Below, piece after piece: positions 26,432 through 35,062 of a stretch of 64,000 bases of DNA. This stretch comes from Dokdonella fugitiva (lineage in GTDB: Bacteria > Pseudomonadota > Gammaproteobacteria > Xanthomonadales > Rhodanobacteraceae). Numbering within the stretch: position 1 is the stretch's first letter; every line of letters begins with the position of its first letter. The stretch spans positions 558,001 through 622,000 of the forward strand of contig NZ_JACGXL010000001.1 in NCBI RefSeq assembly GCF_014138265.1. The letters are read 5' to 3'. The notes below the pieces were generated by a model, which saw only the letters and a list, made by a program, of their open reading frames with translations, searched no databases and had not been told where the DNA came from. The position numbers and the translations under genes are program-made.

Positions 26432-28405
26432 TTGGATACCCCTATCGCAGCGCCCGCAGCGCTGCGCGCCCGATACGCGCCGCTGGCGTGGTTCGCGGGC
26501 GCGTTCCTCACCATCGAATTCCTCACCCGCCTCGCCCTGCTCGTGAAGACCGGGTCCGGCGTGCCACTCGATCCGCGCTACTGGCTCTACGCCTTCGGCG
26601 TCGGCCTCGGCTACGACCTCGTCGCATTCATCTACGTCGCGTGGCCGCTCGTGTTGTTCCTCTGGCTGGTACCGCGGCGCGTGTTCGCGACGCGCCCGCT
26701 GCGCGCCGCGCTCGCGCTGCTGCTGCTCGCGATGCTGTACGGCCTGCTGTTCGTCACCGCCGCGGAATGGCTGTTCTGGGACGAGTTCGCCAGCCGCTTC
26801 AACTTCATCGCGGTGGACTATCTCGTCTATTCGCGCGAGGTGATCGGCAACATCCGCGCCTCGTATCCGGTCGGCAAGGTGCTCGCCGCACTCGCCCTCC
26901 TCGCCGGCCTCGTGCTCTACCTCACGCGCCGCCAATGGCGCCCGCGCGAGGACGCGTCACGCCTGCGCCAGCGCAGCGGGGTGACGCTCGCGTGGCTGCT
27001 GCTGACGATCGTCGTCAGCTACGCGGTCGACGGCGAGTACAAGAACGCGACCGCCAACGAGTACGTGAATGAACTCTCCGGCAACGGCGTCTACGAATTC
27101 TTCTCGGCCTATCGCAACAACGAACTGGACTGGCGGCGCTTCTACCGCACCCTGCCCGACGGAGCCGCGTTCCAGCGCACGCGCGAGCTGCTGAAGACGC
27201 CCGAAGCCGAGTTCGTCGGCGACGATCCGCGCAGCATCACGCGCGAGATCCGCAATCCGGGCCCGGAAAAGCGCCTCAACGTGATCCTCGTCAGCGTCGA
27301 GAGCCTCTCCGCGGACTACCTCACCGCGTTCGGCGGCACCAAGAACGTGACGCCGAACCTCGATGCGCTCGCGTCGAAGAGCCTGTTCTTCACCAACCTC
27401 TACGCGAGCGGCACGCGCACGGTGCGCGGCCTGGAGGCGCTGTCGCTGTCGGTGCCGCCGACGCCGGGGCAATCGATCGTCAAGCGCCCGGACAACGAGA
27501 ACCTGTTCTCGCTCGGTTCGGTGTTCGGCGGCAAGGGTTACGACTCGATGTTCGTCTACGGTGGCTACGGCTACTTCGACAACATGAACTACTTCTTCTC
27601 GCACAACGGCTACCGCACCGTCGACCGTTCCGACATCCCGCGCGACCAGGTCCATCACGGCAACATCTGGGGCGTCGCCGACGAGGACCTGTTCACGCTC
27701 GCGCTGCGCGAGGCGGACCGCGCGGCCGCCGCGGGCCAGCCGTTCTTCGAGCACGTCATGACGACGTCGAATCATCCGCCGTTCACCTATCCCGCGGATC
27801 GCATCGACCTGCCCTCGGGCAAGGCCGGGCGCGCGGGTGCGGTGAAGTACACCGACTGGGCACTCGGTGATTTCCTCGCGCGCGCCGCCAGCAAGCCGTG
27901 GTTCGACGACACCGTGTTCGTGATCACCGCCGACCACTGCTCGTCGAGCTGGGGCCGCAGCGCGATCCCGATGAACCGTTACCACATCCCGTTGCTGATC
28001 TATTCGCCCAAGCACGTCGAACCGGGCCGCGTCGATCGCCTGATGGCGCAGATCGACATTCCGCCGACCCTGCTCGGCCTGCTCGACTTCAGCTACACGT
28101 CGCAGTTCTACGGCTACGACCTGTTCAAGCTCGAGCCCGGGCGCGAACGCGTGCTGCTCGGCAACTACCAGAAGGCGGGTTACCTGCGCGGCGACGTGCT
28201 CACCGTGCTCGCGCCGAAGAAACACGCGACGCAGACGCTGCCGAAGTTCGACAACAGCGGCGACGCGACGCCGCTCGACGCGCCGCAACCGGAACTCGTC
28301 GACGACGCGATCGCCTACTACGAGACCGCGAGCGAACGCTTCAGCGAAGGCCTCATGCGCATCCCGGCGCAGGTCACGCCGCCGGCGAAGGCCGCTCCGA
28401 ACTGA
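26432..28405 (+). CDS. LtaS-like alkaline phosphatase superfamily sulfatase / phosphoglycerol transferase
   Basis: About 657 residues if started at TTG 26432 (GGAG seven bases upstream; reads MDTPIAAPAALRARY). The ATG at 26354 would add an unlikely Cys/Arg-rich leader. Five membrane helices (to ~215) precede a periplasmic catalytic domain with NVILVSVESLSADYLTAFG (metal-binding Glu), the nucleophile Thr region SGTRTVRGLEAL and a late VITADHCSSSW. In Gram-negatives such enzymes move phosphoglycerol to periplasmic glucans or act on envelope lipids. Single gene. Confidence 0.85.
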   Translation: MDTPIAAPAALRARYAPLAWFAGAFLTIEFLTRLALLVKTGSGVPLDPRYWLYAFGVGLGYDLVAFIYVAWPLVLFLWLVPRRVFATRPLRAALALLLLAMLYGLLFVTAAEWLFWDEFASRFNFIAVDYLVYSREVIGNIRASYPVGKVLAALALLAGLVLYLTRRQWRPREDASRLRQRSGVTLAWLLLTIVVSYAVDGEYKNATANEYVNELSGNGVYEFFSAYRNNELDWRRFYRTLPDGAAFQRTRELLKTPEAEFVGDDPRSITREIRNPGPEKRLNVILVSVESLSADYLTAFGGTKNVTPNLDALASKSLFFTNLYASGTRTVRGLEALSLSVPPTPGQSIVKRPDNENLFSLGSVFGGKGYDSMFVYGGYGYFDNMNYFFSHNGYRTVDRSDIPRDQVHHGNIWGVADEDLFTLALREADRAAAAGQPFFEHVMTTSNHPPFTYPADRIDLPSGKAGRAGAVKYTDWALGDFLARAASKPWFDDTVFVITADHCSSSWGRSAIPMNRYHIPLLIYSPKHVEPGRVDRLMAQIDIPPTLLGLLDFSYTSQFYGYDLFKLEPGRERVLLGNYQKAGYLRGDVLTVLAPKKHATQTLPKFDNSGDATPLDAPQPELVDDAIAYYETASERFSEGLMRIPAQVTPPAKAAPN

Positions 28406-28576
28406 GGCATCGTATCGGCCGGTGCGCGTCGTCCTCGACGCGCACGCCGCCTCGCTTCACGTCCGGCTGCCTTGCCACCGATGGCCTACGCGCAGGCCGG
28501 AAGACCGCAGGTCGGCCGGCATGCCATCGGACACACCGATGGCGCGCGCGCTGCTCCGCCACGACGATCGAACACA

Positions 28577-29119
28577 TCATCCGTGGGCGGCGCCCGCCGA
28601 ATTCCCCTTGCGGCCACCGTCACGGCCGTTCGCCTTGCGCATCGCTCGTCCACCGGCGTCGTTCATGCGAGCACGCGTGGTAGTCGCCTTGCGACTTGCA
28701 TCCGCCGTCGCCGCAAGGCTCGCGCGGCGGCTCGCACTGCGCAGCCAGAAACCGATCGCGACGCCGACGACCGCGACACCGACGAGCACGACCGCCGGCC
28801 GCGAACGCGCCTGCGCGAGTGCGACGGAGCCCCACTCGCCCGCCTGGCGACGCGCATCGCGCCACGCGCGCGTGCCGGCGTCCCAACCGCTTTCCATCAT
28901 TTCGGCCGCCGCGTCGCTGCCGTAGGCCGCCGCACGACGCGCGTGCCTGCGCATCGACGACGCACCGGCACGCGCATCGGCAGCCATGTGCGCCGCCGTG
29001 GTGAGCAGGTCGTTGCGCGCCGCCGACGCTTCGGCGAGGACATGCGACGCCGCAGCCTTCATCGCGCGCGGAACGTCGTGGACGTGGGCGTGTTCGCCAT
29101 TCAGGATCTGTCTCGACAC
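28577..29119 (-). CDS. DUF883-like membrane-anchored protein
   Basis: 180 residues: an Ala-rich amphipathic helical region (MKAAASHVLAEASAARNDLLTTAAHMAADARAG), a later membrane helix (PAVVLVGVAVVGVAIGFWL, about 108-126) and a very basic tail with GGRKGNS. The layout resembles ElaB/YqjD/DUF883 proteins (a tail-anchored ribosome- or envelope-associated group), but the tail after the helix is longer than usual. Assignment tentative. Confidence 0.6.
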   Translation of the reverse strand: MSRQILNGEHAHVHDVPRAMKAAASHVLAEASAARNDLLTTAAHMAADARAGASSMRRHARRAAAYGSDAAAEMMESGWDAGTRAWRDARRQAGEWGSVALAQARSRPAVVLVGVAVVGVAIGFWLRSASRRASLAATADASRKATTTRARMNDAGGRAMRKANGRDGGRKGNSAGAAHG

Positions 29120-29235
29120 GGCCGTTCTCCGGATAGGGTCACCGGCCGACCATGGCAGCGCCAGGCTGTATGGCGTGTGACGCCCGCGTCGCTCCGCTCA
29201 GCCAAGGTCAGGCGTACGAAGATTTCCGCCCTGTG

Positions 29236-29787
29236 TCAGGCAGGAAGCGCACGGATGTCGGCGGCGACGAAGGCGAGATCGTCGTCGAACTGGTGACCGC
29301 CACGATTGATCGCTCGCGTATGCGCCACCGGAATGCGCGCGCCATGCAAGGCGAGATGACTGAACGGCACGATGTCGTCGTCGCGGCAGTGGTAGAACAC
29401 GATCGTCGGGATCGCGGCGACGCGCGCGTGCAGGTCGCGTGGCAGGCGCAGGTCGTCGAAGGCCCAGCGATCACCGTCCCACGTCGGCGCCGCGAGCACG
29501 AACAACCCCGCAATTGGCTGCTCGATCGCTCGCTCGGCCAGGGCGCGCAACAGCAACGATCCGCCGATCGAGTGGCCGACGAGGATCACGCGTCCAGGCG
29601 CCTTCGCCCGTTCCGCCACGATCGCCGGTATCCACGTCGCGACATCGGGATCGGCCTCGTCGGGCATCTCGGGAAAACGCACCTCGTAGGCTCCGCCGAG
29701 CGCGCACTGCAGCGACGCAGCGAGCCGTTCGTCGACCACGTGGGCGCCTTCGCCGCCGCCCTGGATGAACAGAACACACGTCGTCAT
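29236..29787 (-). CDS. Alpha/beta hydrolase, RBBP9/YdeN-like
   Basis: 183 residues from the ATG at 29787 (MTTCVLFIQGGGEG); the longer in-frame extension to 30294 runs through another gene. Nucleophile elbow GHSIGGSLLLRAL (Ser in G-H-S-I-G); acid and His candidates are DDDIVPF and GGHQFDDD near the end. Small size and the 'GGGEG' oxyanion segment suit serine hydrolases of the RBBP9 type. Substrate unknown. Confidence 0.82.
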   Translation of the reverse strand: MTTCVLFIQGGGEGAHVVDERLAASLQCALGGAYEVRFPEMPDEADPDVATWIPAIVAERAKAPGRVILVGHSIGGSLLLRALAERAIEQPIAGLFVLAAPTWDGDRWAFDDLRLPRDLHARVAAIPTIVFYHCRDDDIVPFSHLALHGARIPVAHTRAINRGGHQFDDDLAFVAADIRALPA

Positions 29788-29919
29788 GCCGAAGATGCCC
29801 GATGACCGATCGCGCTCATAGTCGAGTCGACGATGCATGCATGCAAGCCCTGCGTGCGATGCAGTCACCGGCGTTGCGCTACCATCGCGGCGACGACTGC
29901 GGATCGGACATCCCGCACC

Positions 29920-30345
29920 ATGCACGCTTCCGAAGGTCGAACCCTGCGCGCATTCAGGGCGTTCGAGTTGCAAGCGATCCATCTCATGGCCGACGGCGCG
30001 CTCTCCGACGAGCAGCTGACGGCGCTGGGCGAGATCGAGTGCGCGACGGGCTACGAATACACGGGGTGCGGCTACTTCCTCCAGGTGCATCTGCCATCGT
30101 TGCCGATCGCGCGCAGGACCCTGAGCACACCCGGCGTGGTCGGCCGCGCCGGCGACGTCCAGGCGGGCTTCCTCGTGTTCCTGGGCGAGCAGGCACTGAC
30201 GCTCGAGTGCCATACCTGGGGGCCGGTCGATGTCCCGCCCGACTTCCGCGATCGCGATGTCTCGATAGCCGCGCTGCCCGACACGACCGACCACCGTGCG
30301 ACGCCACGCTCCGTCACCGACCCGGCCGGGAGCGAACGCACGTGA
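29920..30345 (+). CDS. Hypothetical soluble protein
   Basis: 141 residues from the ATG at 29920 (reads MHASEGRTLRAFRAFELQAIHLMADGALSDEQ); a frame upstream to 29833 is Cys-rich and unlikely. Features: CATGYEYTGCGYFLQVHLPSLP and a final WGPVDVPPDFRDRDV. No family recognised. Its stop overlaps the GTG of the next gene (GTGA, 30342-30345), so the two are probably coupled. Confidence 0.65.
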   Translation: MHASEGRTLRAFRAFELQAIHLMADGALSDEQLTALGEIECATGYEYTGCGYFLQVHLPSLPIARRTLSTPGVVGRAGDVQAGFLVFLGEQALTLECHTWGPVDVPPDFRDRDVSIAALPDTTDHRATPRSVTDPAGSERT

Positions 30346-30776
30346 CAGGCAGCACGTGGCTCATCGCGCTTCTCGCCTGGGCGACCTCCGTGGGCGCCGC
30401 AGCGGCGCAGGACGTCACGCTCGCGGTCACGCATGCCGGGTGCGGTTCCGCCACCCCGCCGCTCGTCGCGCCGCCTCGCAGCAAGGAAGAACGCGAGCGC
30501 GTCACCGCCACCTGGATCGCCGCGGATCGACTGCAGGTCGACGTGTGGGACGACGAGACGGCGGAGGACGTCGTCGACGGCGACAGCGCCACCGTCGCCC
30601 TGGCCGGCGACACGCTCACCCTGTCGTACGCGCATCGGCGCGCACCGACGCATGCGCAGGAACGCATGCCGGCCTGCCTCTTCGCCGCGAAGCTCTCCTT
30701 CGTCGTTTCGGGGATCGCGCGAGCGAGCTATCGCGTGCACGTCGACGGGCACGAGGTCGCCGTCGTCGACGGCTGA
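30342..30776 (+). CDS. Small secreted protein, GTG start
   Basis: 144 residues. GTG overlaps the preceding stop (GTGA). A signal peptide (STWLIALLAWATSVGAAAAQ) starts right after the GTG, supporting the choice. The mature part has two Cys (HAGCGSATPP, MPACLFAAK), a possible disulfide, and a beta-rich pattern. No family recognised. Confidence 0.65.
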   Translation: MTGSTWLIALLAWATSVGAAAAQDVTLAVTHAGCGSATPPLVAPPRSKEERERVTATWIAADRLQVDVWDDETAEDVVDGDSATVALAGDTLTLSYAHRRAPTHAQERMPACLFAAKLSFVVSGIARASYRVHVDGHEVAVVDG

Positions 30777-30794
30777 CGCTTGCTCGGCCGCTTC

Positions 30795-30831
30795 AAACAA
30801 CTTTACACAGGCGACAAACGCCACTTACACG
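30795..30831 (+). promoter_or_regulatory. Direct-repeat candidate operator upstream of the Spy-like gene
   Basis: Two imperfect copies of CAAAC-N4/6-TACAC (30795-30809 and 30816-30831), spaced 21-22 bp, lie 52-88 bp upstream of the Spy/CpxP-like start. Direct repeats in phase with the helix are the usual target of OmpR/PhoB-type regulators such as the one encoded downstream. The E. coli CpxR box spacing is not matched, so this is a guess from position and repetition. Confidence 0.35.
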
Positions 30832-30882
30832 GCGCTCCCAGACTTCCTCACGGGCACCCCGCCCGCTCCGAGGAATCCATCC

Positions 30883-31401
30883 ATGAACCCGTTGTTCGCC
30901 AGCATCGCCACCCGTCGATCCGCGGCGCTCGTCTTCGCCGTCGCGCTCACCGGCCTCTCCGGCGTCGCCGTCTGGGCGCACGAAGCCAGCGCCAGCGATC
31001 CGGCGCTCACGCTCGAATCGAACCCGGCCGAGGTCGCCGATCACATCGCGCGGATGTCCGAGCACCTCTACGTCGAGGTCCAGGCGACGGCCGAGCAGAA
31101 GGAACGCCTCGATCCGATCCTCAAGCAGGCAGGCAGCGATCTCGCCGCGCTGCATGCCCAGCTGAGTGGCGGCCACGACCAGGTGATGGCGCTGCTCGCC
31201 CAGCCGACCGTCGACCGCGCCGCCCTCGAAGATCTGCGCGCCGGACACATGCGTACCGCCGACGAAATGTCCCGCCGCGTCGTGCGCCTCGTCGCCGACG
31301 TCGCCGACGTGCTCACGCCGGAGCAGCGTCGCGTCCTGCTCGATCGCATCGCGCAGCATCACGGCGGTGGCCACGGCCCGTTCGGCTGGCATCACGGCTG
31401 A
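30883..31401 (+). CDS. Spy/CpxP-like periplasmic stress or metal-responsive protein
   Basis: 172 residues with a signal peptide (about 1-33, ending VWAHEASA). The mature protein is all helical (VADHIARMSEHLYVEVQATAEQKERLDPILKQAG, LTPEQRRVLLDRIAQHH), matching the LTxxQ-type Spy/CpxP fold. The C-terminus is His-rich (QHHGGGHGPFGWHHG), suggesting metal binding. It sits directly before an OmpR-type regulator and kinase, as CpxP does before cpxRA. Confidence 0.82.
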   Translation: MNPLFASIATRRSAALVFAVALTGLSGVAVWAHEASASDPALTLESNPAEVADHIARMSEHLYVEVQATAEQKERLDPILKQAGSDLAALHAQLSGGHDQVMALLAQPTVDRAALEDLRAGHMRTADEMSRRVVRLVADVADVLTPEQRRVLLDRIAQHHGGGHGPFGWHHG

Positions 31402-31461
31402 GCACGTCCGCGCATGAACGTCCGGCCGGATCGTGTGTCGGTGCCTGCTAGAGTGCCGCCC

Positions 31462-32145
31462 ATGAGCCCGCGCCTGCTGCTGATCGAGGACGACGCGCGC
31501 CTCGCCGGGATGCTCTGCGAATATCTCGGCGAGGCGGGCTTCCGCGTCGTCGTCGCCGCGCTCGGGCATGCGGGGCTCGCGCAGCGCGCCGACGAATTCG
31601 ACGCGGTCGTGCTCGACCTCACGCTGCCCGACATGGACGGACTCGACGTCTGCCGCGCGCTGCGCGCGAAGACCGATACGCCGATCCTCATGCTGACTGC
31701 GCGCGGCGAAGCGACCGATCGCATCATCGGCCTCGAACTCGGCGCCGACGACTACCTGCCCAAGCCGTTCGCGCCGCGCGAACTGCTCGCGCGGCTCCGC
31801 GCGATCCTGCGTCGTCGCACGGCGCCGTCCGCCGACCAGCCGCTGCGCTTCGGCCGGCTCGAGATCGACCGCGCCGCGCGCACGCTGCGCGTCGCCGGCG
31901 AAGAGCGCAGCGTGACCGGTTACCAGTTCGCCCTGCTCGTCGCGCTCGCGCAGAACGCGGGGCGCGTGCTGTCGCGCGACGTCCTCATGGACGCGCTCAA
32001 GGGCGAGGCGCTCGAGGCCTTCGATCGTTCGATCGACGTGCACGTCTCGCGCCTGCGTGCGGCCATCGAAGACGATCCGCGCCATCCGCGCCGCATCATC
32101 ACCGTGCGCGGCAGCGGCTACGTGTTCGCCAAGGCGCAGGACTGA
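31462..32145 (+). CDS. OmpR/CpxR-type response regulator
   Basis: 227 residues from the ATG at 31462 (reads MSPRLLLIEDDARLAG). Receiver domain about 1-115: acidic pocket D10/D11, phosphoacceptor D52 in VVLDLTLPDMDG, K101 in YLPKPF. Winged-helix output domain about 128-225 (LRFGRLEID ... DRSIDVHVSRLRAAIEDDP). The histidine kinase starts three bases after its stop. Likely controls the upstream Spy-like gene through the direct repeat near 30800. Confidence 0.93.
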   Translation: MSPRLLLIEDDARLAGMLCEYLGEAGFRVVVAALGHAGLAQRADEFDAVVLDLTLPDMDGLDVCRALRAKTDTPILMLTARGEATDRIIGLELGADDYLPKPFAPRELLARLRAILRRRTAPSADQPLRFGRLEIDRAARTLRVAGEERSVTGYQFALLVALAQNAGRVLSRDVLMDALKGEALEAFDRSIDVHVSRLRAAIEDDPRHPRRIITVRGSGYVFAKAQD

Positions 32146-32148
32146 ACC

Positions 32149-33108
32149 GTGTCGCGGCTCTACTGGCGCATCCATCTCGCGCTGCTCGGCAGCCTGGTCG
32201 TGTTCGCCTTGGTCGCCGCCGTGCTGTGGCACACGCGCGGCGGCCCGGCCGAGCACGGCCATTCGCTCGGCGCGATGCTCGGCGTGCTGCTGCTGCTCGC
32301 GGCGACGCTCGGCGTGCTCGCGTTCCCGCTCGTGCGCTACCTCGTGCGCCGGCTCGAGCGCCTGCAGCGCGGCGCGGAAGCGCTCGCCGCCGGCGACCTC
32401 GCGGCGCGCGTCGAGGTCGAAGGCGACGACGAGGTCGCCCGGCTCGCCGTCAGCTTCAACCGCGCGGCCGCGCGCATCGAGCAGCTGGTCGGCGCGCACA
32501 AGCTCCTGCTCGCGCAAGCCTCCCACGAACTGCGCACGCCGCTCACGCGCATCCGCCTCGCGCTCGACCTCGTCAAGGAGATCGACCCCGCGCGACGCCG
32601 CGGCCTCGAGGCCGACATCGCCGAACTCGACCACCTCATCGAGGAAATCCTGCTCGCGAGCCGCCTGGACACGCTCGCCGAACCCGCGCGCGAGGAGATC
32701 GACCTGCTCGCGCTCGTCGCCGAAGAGGCAGCGCGCTACGGCATCGACGTCGACGGCGAACCCGTGCACGTCCGCGGCGATGCACGCCTGCTGCGCCGGC
32801 TCGTGCGCAACCTCATCGACAATGCGCTGCGCCACGGCAGCGCGCCGGTCCGCGTGCGATTGCGCGTGCGCGCGACGTCGGCGGAGTTGACCGTCGCCGA
32901 TGCCGGCCCCGCCATCGCCGACACGGAGCGCGAGCGCTTGTTCGAACCGTTCTACCGGCGCGGCAACACCGAAGGACACGGCCTCGGCCTGTCGCTCGTC
33001 CGGCAGATCGCGCGACGCCATGGCGGCGAAGCGCGCTACGCGAACCTCGAAGGTGGCGGCGCGGGGTTCATGGTCACCGTGCCGACGGCGGCACGCAGCG
33101 TCGGCTGA
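32149..33108 (+). CDS. Compact CpxA-like sensor histidine kinase, GTG start
   Basis: 319 residues; GTG start three bases after the regulator gene. TM1 about 8-27, a periplasmic loop of only ~15 residues (WHTRGGPAEHGHSLG), TM2 about 42-62, HAMP about 63-115, HisKA with H126 in QASHELRTPLTRIRL, and an HATPase region with LVRNLIDNALRHG and GHGLGLSLVRQI. The short His-bearing loop is far smaller than the sensor domain of E. coli CpxA, so signal input may come through the membrane or the Spy-like partner. Confidence 0.92.
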   Translation: MSRLYWRIHLALLGSLVVFALVAAVLWHTRGGPAEHGHSLGAMLGVLLLLAATLGVLAFPLVRYLVRRLERLQRGAEALAAGDLAARVEVEGDDEVARLAVSFNRAAARIEQLVGAHKLLLAQASHELRTPLTRIRLALDLVKEIDPARRRGLEADIAELDHLIEEILLASRLDTLAEPAREEIDLLALVAEEAARYGIDVDGEPVHVRGDARLLRRLVRNLIDNALRHGSAPVRVRLRVRATSAELTVADAGPAIADTERERLFEPFYRRGNTEGHGLGLSLVRQIARRHGGEARYANLEGGGAGFMVTVPTAARSVG

Positions 33109-33233
33109 CGACATCGCGCAGCGCAGAGCACGGATCCGGGCGCTGAACGATGAATCGGCGATGTCGATTCAAGCCCCCGTCACTCGTCGGGGTAGGCACA
33201 GGGCATCCTCCCCGCCCTGGATGGAGCAACCCG

Positions 33234-33713
33234 ATGACCGCCAAGAACACGATCTGCCTCTGGTACGACGGTACCGCCCTCGACGCCGCGACGTTCTACG
33301 CCAAGACCTTCCCCGACACGACGGTGGACGCGGTCCACCACGCCCCCGGCGACTACCCCGACGGCAAGCAAGGCGACGTGTTGACGGTCGAGTTCACCGT
33401 GATGGGCATTCCGTGCATCGGCCTCAACGGCGGCCCCGCGTTCACGCACGACGAGGCGTTCTCGTTCCAGGTCGCGACCGACGACCAGGCCGAAACCGAC
33501 CGGCTCTGGGACGCGATCATCGGCAACGGCGGCCAGCCGAGCGCCTGCGGCTGGTGCAAGGATCGCTGGGGCGTGTCGTGGCAGATCACGCCGCGAGCCC
33601 TCACCGCCGCAGTCACCGATCCCGATCGCAAGGCGGCCAAGCGCGCGTTCGACGCGATGATGACGATGTCGAAGATCGACATCGCCACGATCGAGGCGGC
33701 GCGGCGCGGCTGA
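33234..33713 (+). CDS. VOC-family protein (PhnB / 3-demethylubiquinone methyltransferase-like fold)
   Basis: 159 residues from the ATG at 33234, with the typical opening NTICLWYDGTALDAATFYAKTFPDT, central FTVMGIPCIGLNGGPAFTHDEAFSFQV and C-terminal WGVSWQITP of the PhnB-like VOC group. No phosphonate genes are nearby. Biochemical role of this subgroup is generally unproven. 93 bp upstream of the GST gene on the same strand. Confidence 0.88.
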   Translation: MTAKNTICLWYDGTALDAATFYAKTFPDTTVDAVHHAPGDYPDGKQGDVLTVEFTVMGIPCIGLNGGPAFTHDEAFSFQVATDDQAETDRLWDAIIGNGGQPSACGWCKDRWGVSWQITPRALTAAVTDPDRKAAKRAFDAMMTMSKIDIATIEAARRG

Positions 33714-33805
33714 CACGCACGCGCCGTCGACTTCCCACGTCCCCACCCACCGACGACACCGGTGCGGCGCGCGATCGCGTCGCGCCGCCCCACGGAGCAT
33801 CCTGG

Positions 33806-34450
33806 ATGAAACCGATCATCACCGCGTTCGAACACTCGCCCGATCGCGGCCGTGGCCTCGCACGCGACATGCGCGTGCGCTGGGCGCTCGAAGAGGCGGG
33901 CGTTGCCTACGACGTCCGCCTCGTGTCGTTCGCTGCGATGAAGGAACCCGCGCATCGCGCGCTGCATCCGTTCGCACAGATCCCGACCTACGAGGAAGGC
34001 GATCTCGTGTTGTTCGAATCGGGTGCGATCATCCTGCACATCGCGCAGCATCACGCGGGGCTGCTGCCCGGTGACGCGAACGCGCGGGCGCGCGCGATCG
34101 CCTGGATGTTCGCTGCGGTCAACACGGTCGAACCGCCCGTCCTCGACCTGCAGGTCGCGAAATTCGCCGAAGGCGACAAGCCGTGGGCCGCGGAGCGCAT
34201 GCCGCTCGTGCGCGAGCGCATCCGCGAGCGCCTGCGCGACCTGTCCGCGCGACTCGGCGACGCCGACTGGCTCGACGGCGCGTTCAGCGCAGGCGACCTG
34301 CTCATGATCGGCATGCTCATGCGCGTGAAGCCGTCGGGCCTGCTCGACGAATTCCCGAACCTCGCCGCCTACCTCGCACGCGGCGAGTCGCGGCCTGCGT
34401 TCCAGCGCGCGTTCGCGGCGCAGCTCGCGGTGTTCACCGCCCACGCGTAG
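33806..34450 (+). CDS. Glutathione S-transferase family protein
   Basis: 214 residues. Thioredoxin-like N-terminal domain (1-80, with IPTYEEGDLVLFESGAIILHI, the cis-Pro and Glu/Ser glutathione site) and all-helical C-terminal domain (WLDGAFSAGDLLMIGMLMRV, the N-capping Ser-x-x-Asp box). Cytosolic; it conjugates or reduces with glutathione, substrate unknown. A GGAGCATCCTGG leader precedes the ATG. Confidence 0.9.
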   Translation: MKPIITAFEHSPDRGRGLARDMRVRWALEEAGVAYDVRLVSFAAMKEPAHRALHPFAQIPTYEEGDLVLFESGAIILHIAQHHAGLLPGDANARARAIAWMFAAVNTVEPPVLDLQVAKFAEGDKPWAAERMPLVRERIRERLRDLSARLGDADWLDGAFSAGDLLMIGMLMRVKPSGLLDEFPNLAAYLARGESRPAFQRAFAAQLAVFTAHA

Positions 34451-34545
34451 GGAGGGCCCTGGCCCACCGACACCGGAACGGCGGAATCGGCCAAGCGTCC
34501 GCCTCGACCCGTTCCGCTCCCATTTCGCGTGCGTCTACTGCGACA

Positions 34546-34959
34546 TCAGGACGGCATGTCCGTGAACTGCGGCACATCCATCGGCTTGGCCCAACCGAGG
34601 CGTCGCTTCGTGAACATTTCCAGCGCCGGCGTGAATGCACCCGGCATATCGAGACTGCCGATCGTGACGAACACCAGGCCAGGAAAGCTTTCCAGGTTGC
34701 GCGTATACAGTCGTGCGCCGCAATCGGAGCAGAACATGCGCTCGAGGCGCTTTCCGGACGCCGCGACGTAGGAAAACGCCTTCGGCGTGCCGCTCAGCAA
34801 CGAGAAATCCTTCTCCGGCACGCCGAAGAACGTGGCGGCCTCGCCTCCGGATGCCTTCTTGCAGTCGAGGCAGTGACAGGTCGCGATGAAGGCCGGCTCG
34901 GCATCGAATTCGAACGTGACCGCGTTGCATGCGCAACGCCCTGCATATTTCTTCGCCAT
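34546..34959 (-). CDS. GFA/CENP-V family zinc protein
   Basis: 137 residues with the zinc-binding Cys sets: GRCACNAV (7-14), TCHCLDCKKASG (about 29-40) and CSDCGARL (about 77-84). Members are related to glutathione-dependent formaldehyde-activating enzyme. Fits the neighbouring GST and VOC genes as glutathione or thiol chemistry, although it runs on the opposite strand. Confidence 0.88.
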   Translation of the reverse strand: MAKKYAGRCACNAVTFEFDAEPAFIATCHCLDCKKASGGEAATFFGVPEKDFSLLSGTPKAFSYVAASGKRLERMFCSDCGARLYTRNLESFPGLVFVTIGSLDMPGAFTPALEMFTKRRLGWAKPMDVPQFTDMPS

Positions 34960-35062
34960 GGCATGTTCCTCATCGACAGCACGGCGTGGAAGGAAACGGG
35001 GGCGGAGGTCTTCGAGGCGTAGTCATCCGCCTCGACACCTCCGTCCCAGTCGGCCGACGAGA

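Noticed and set aside
30793-33114. A 773-codon minus-strand frame over the Spy-regulator-kinase genes
   Set aside because: Shadow of the high-GC coding strand; sequence is low complexity (Arg/Glu/Ala), and the plus-strand proteins have full signature motifs.
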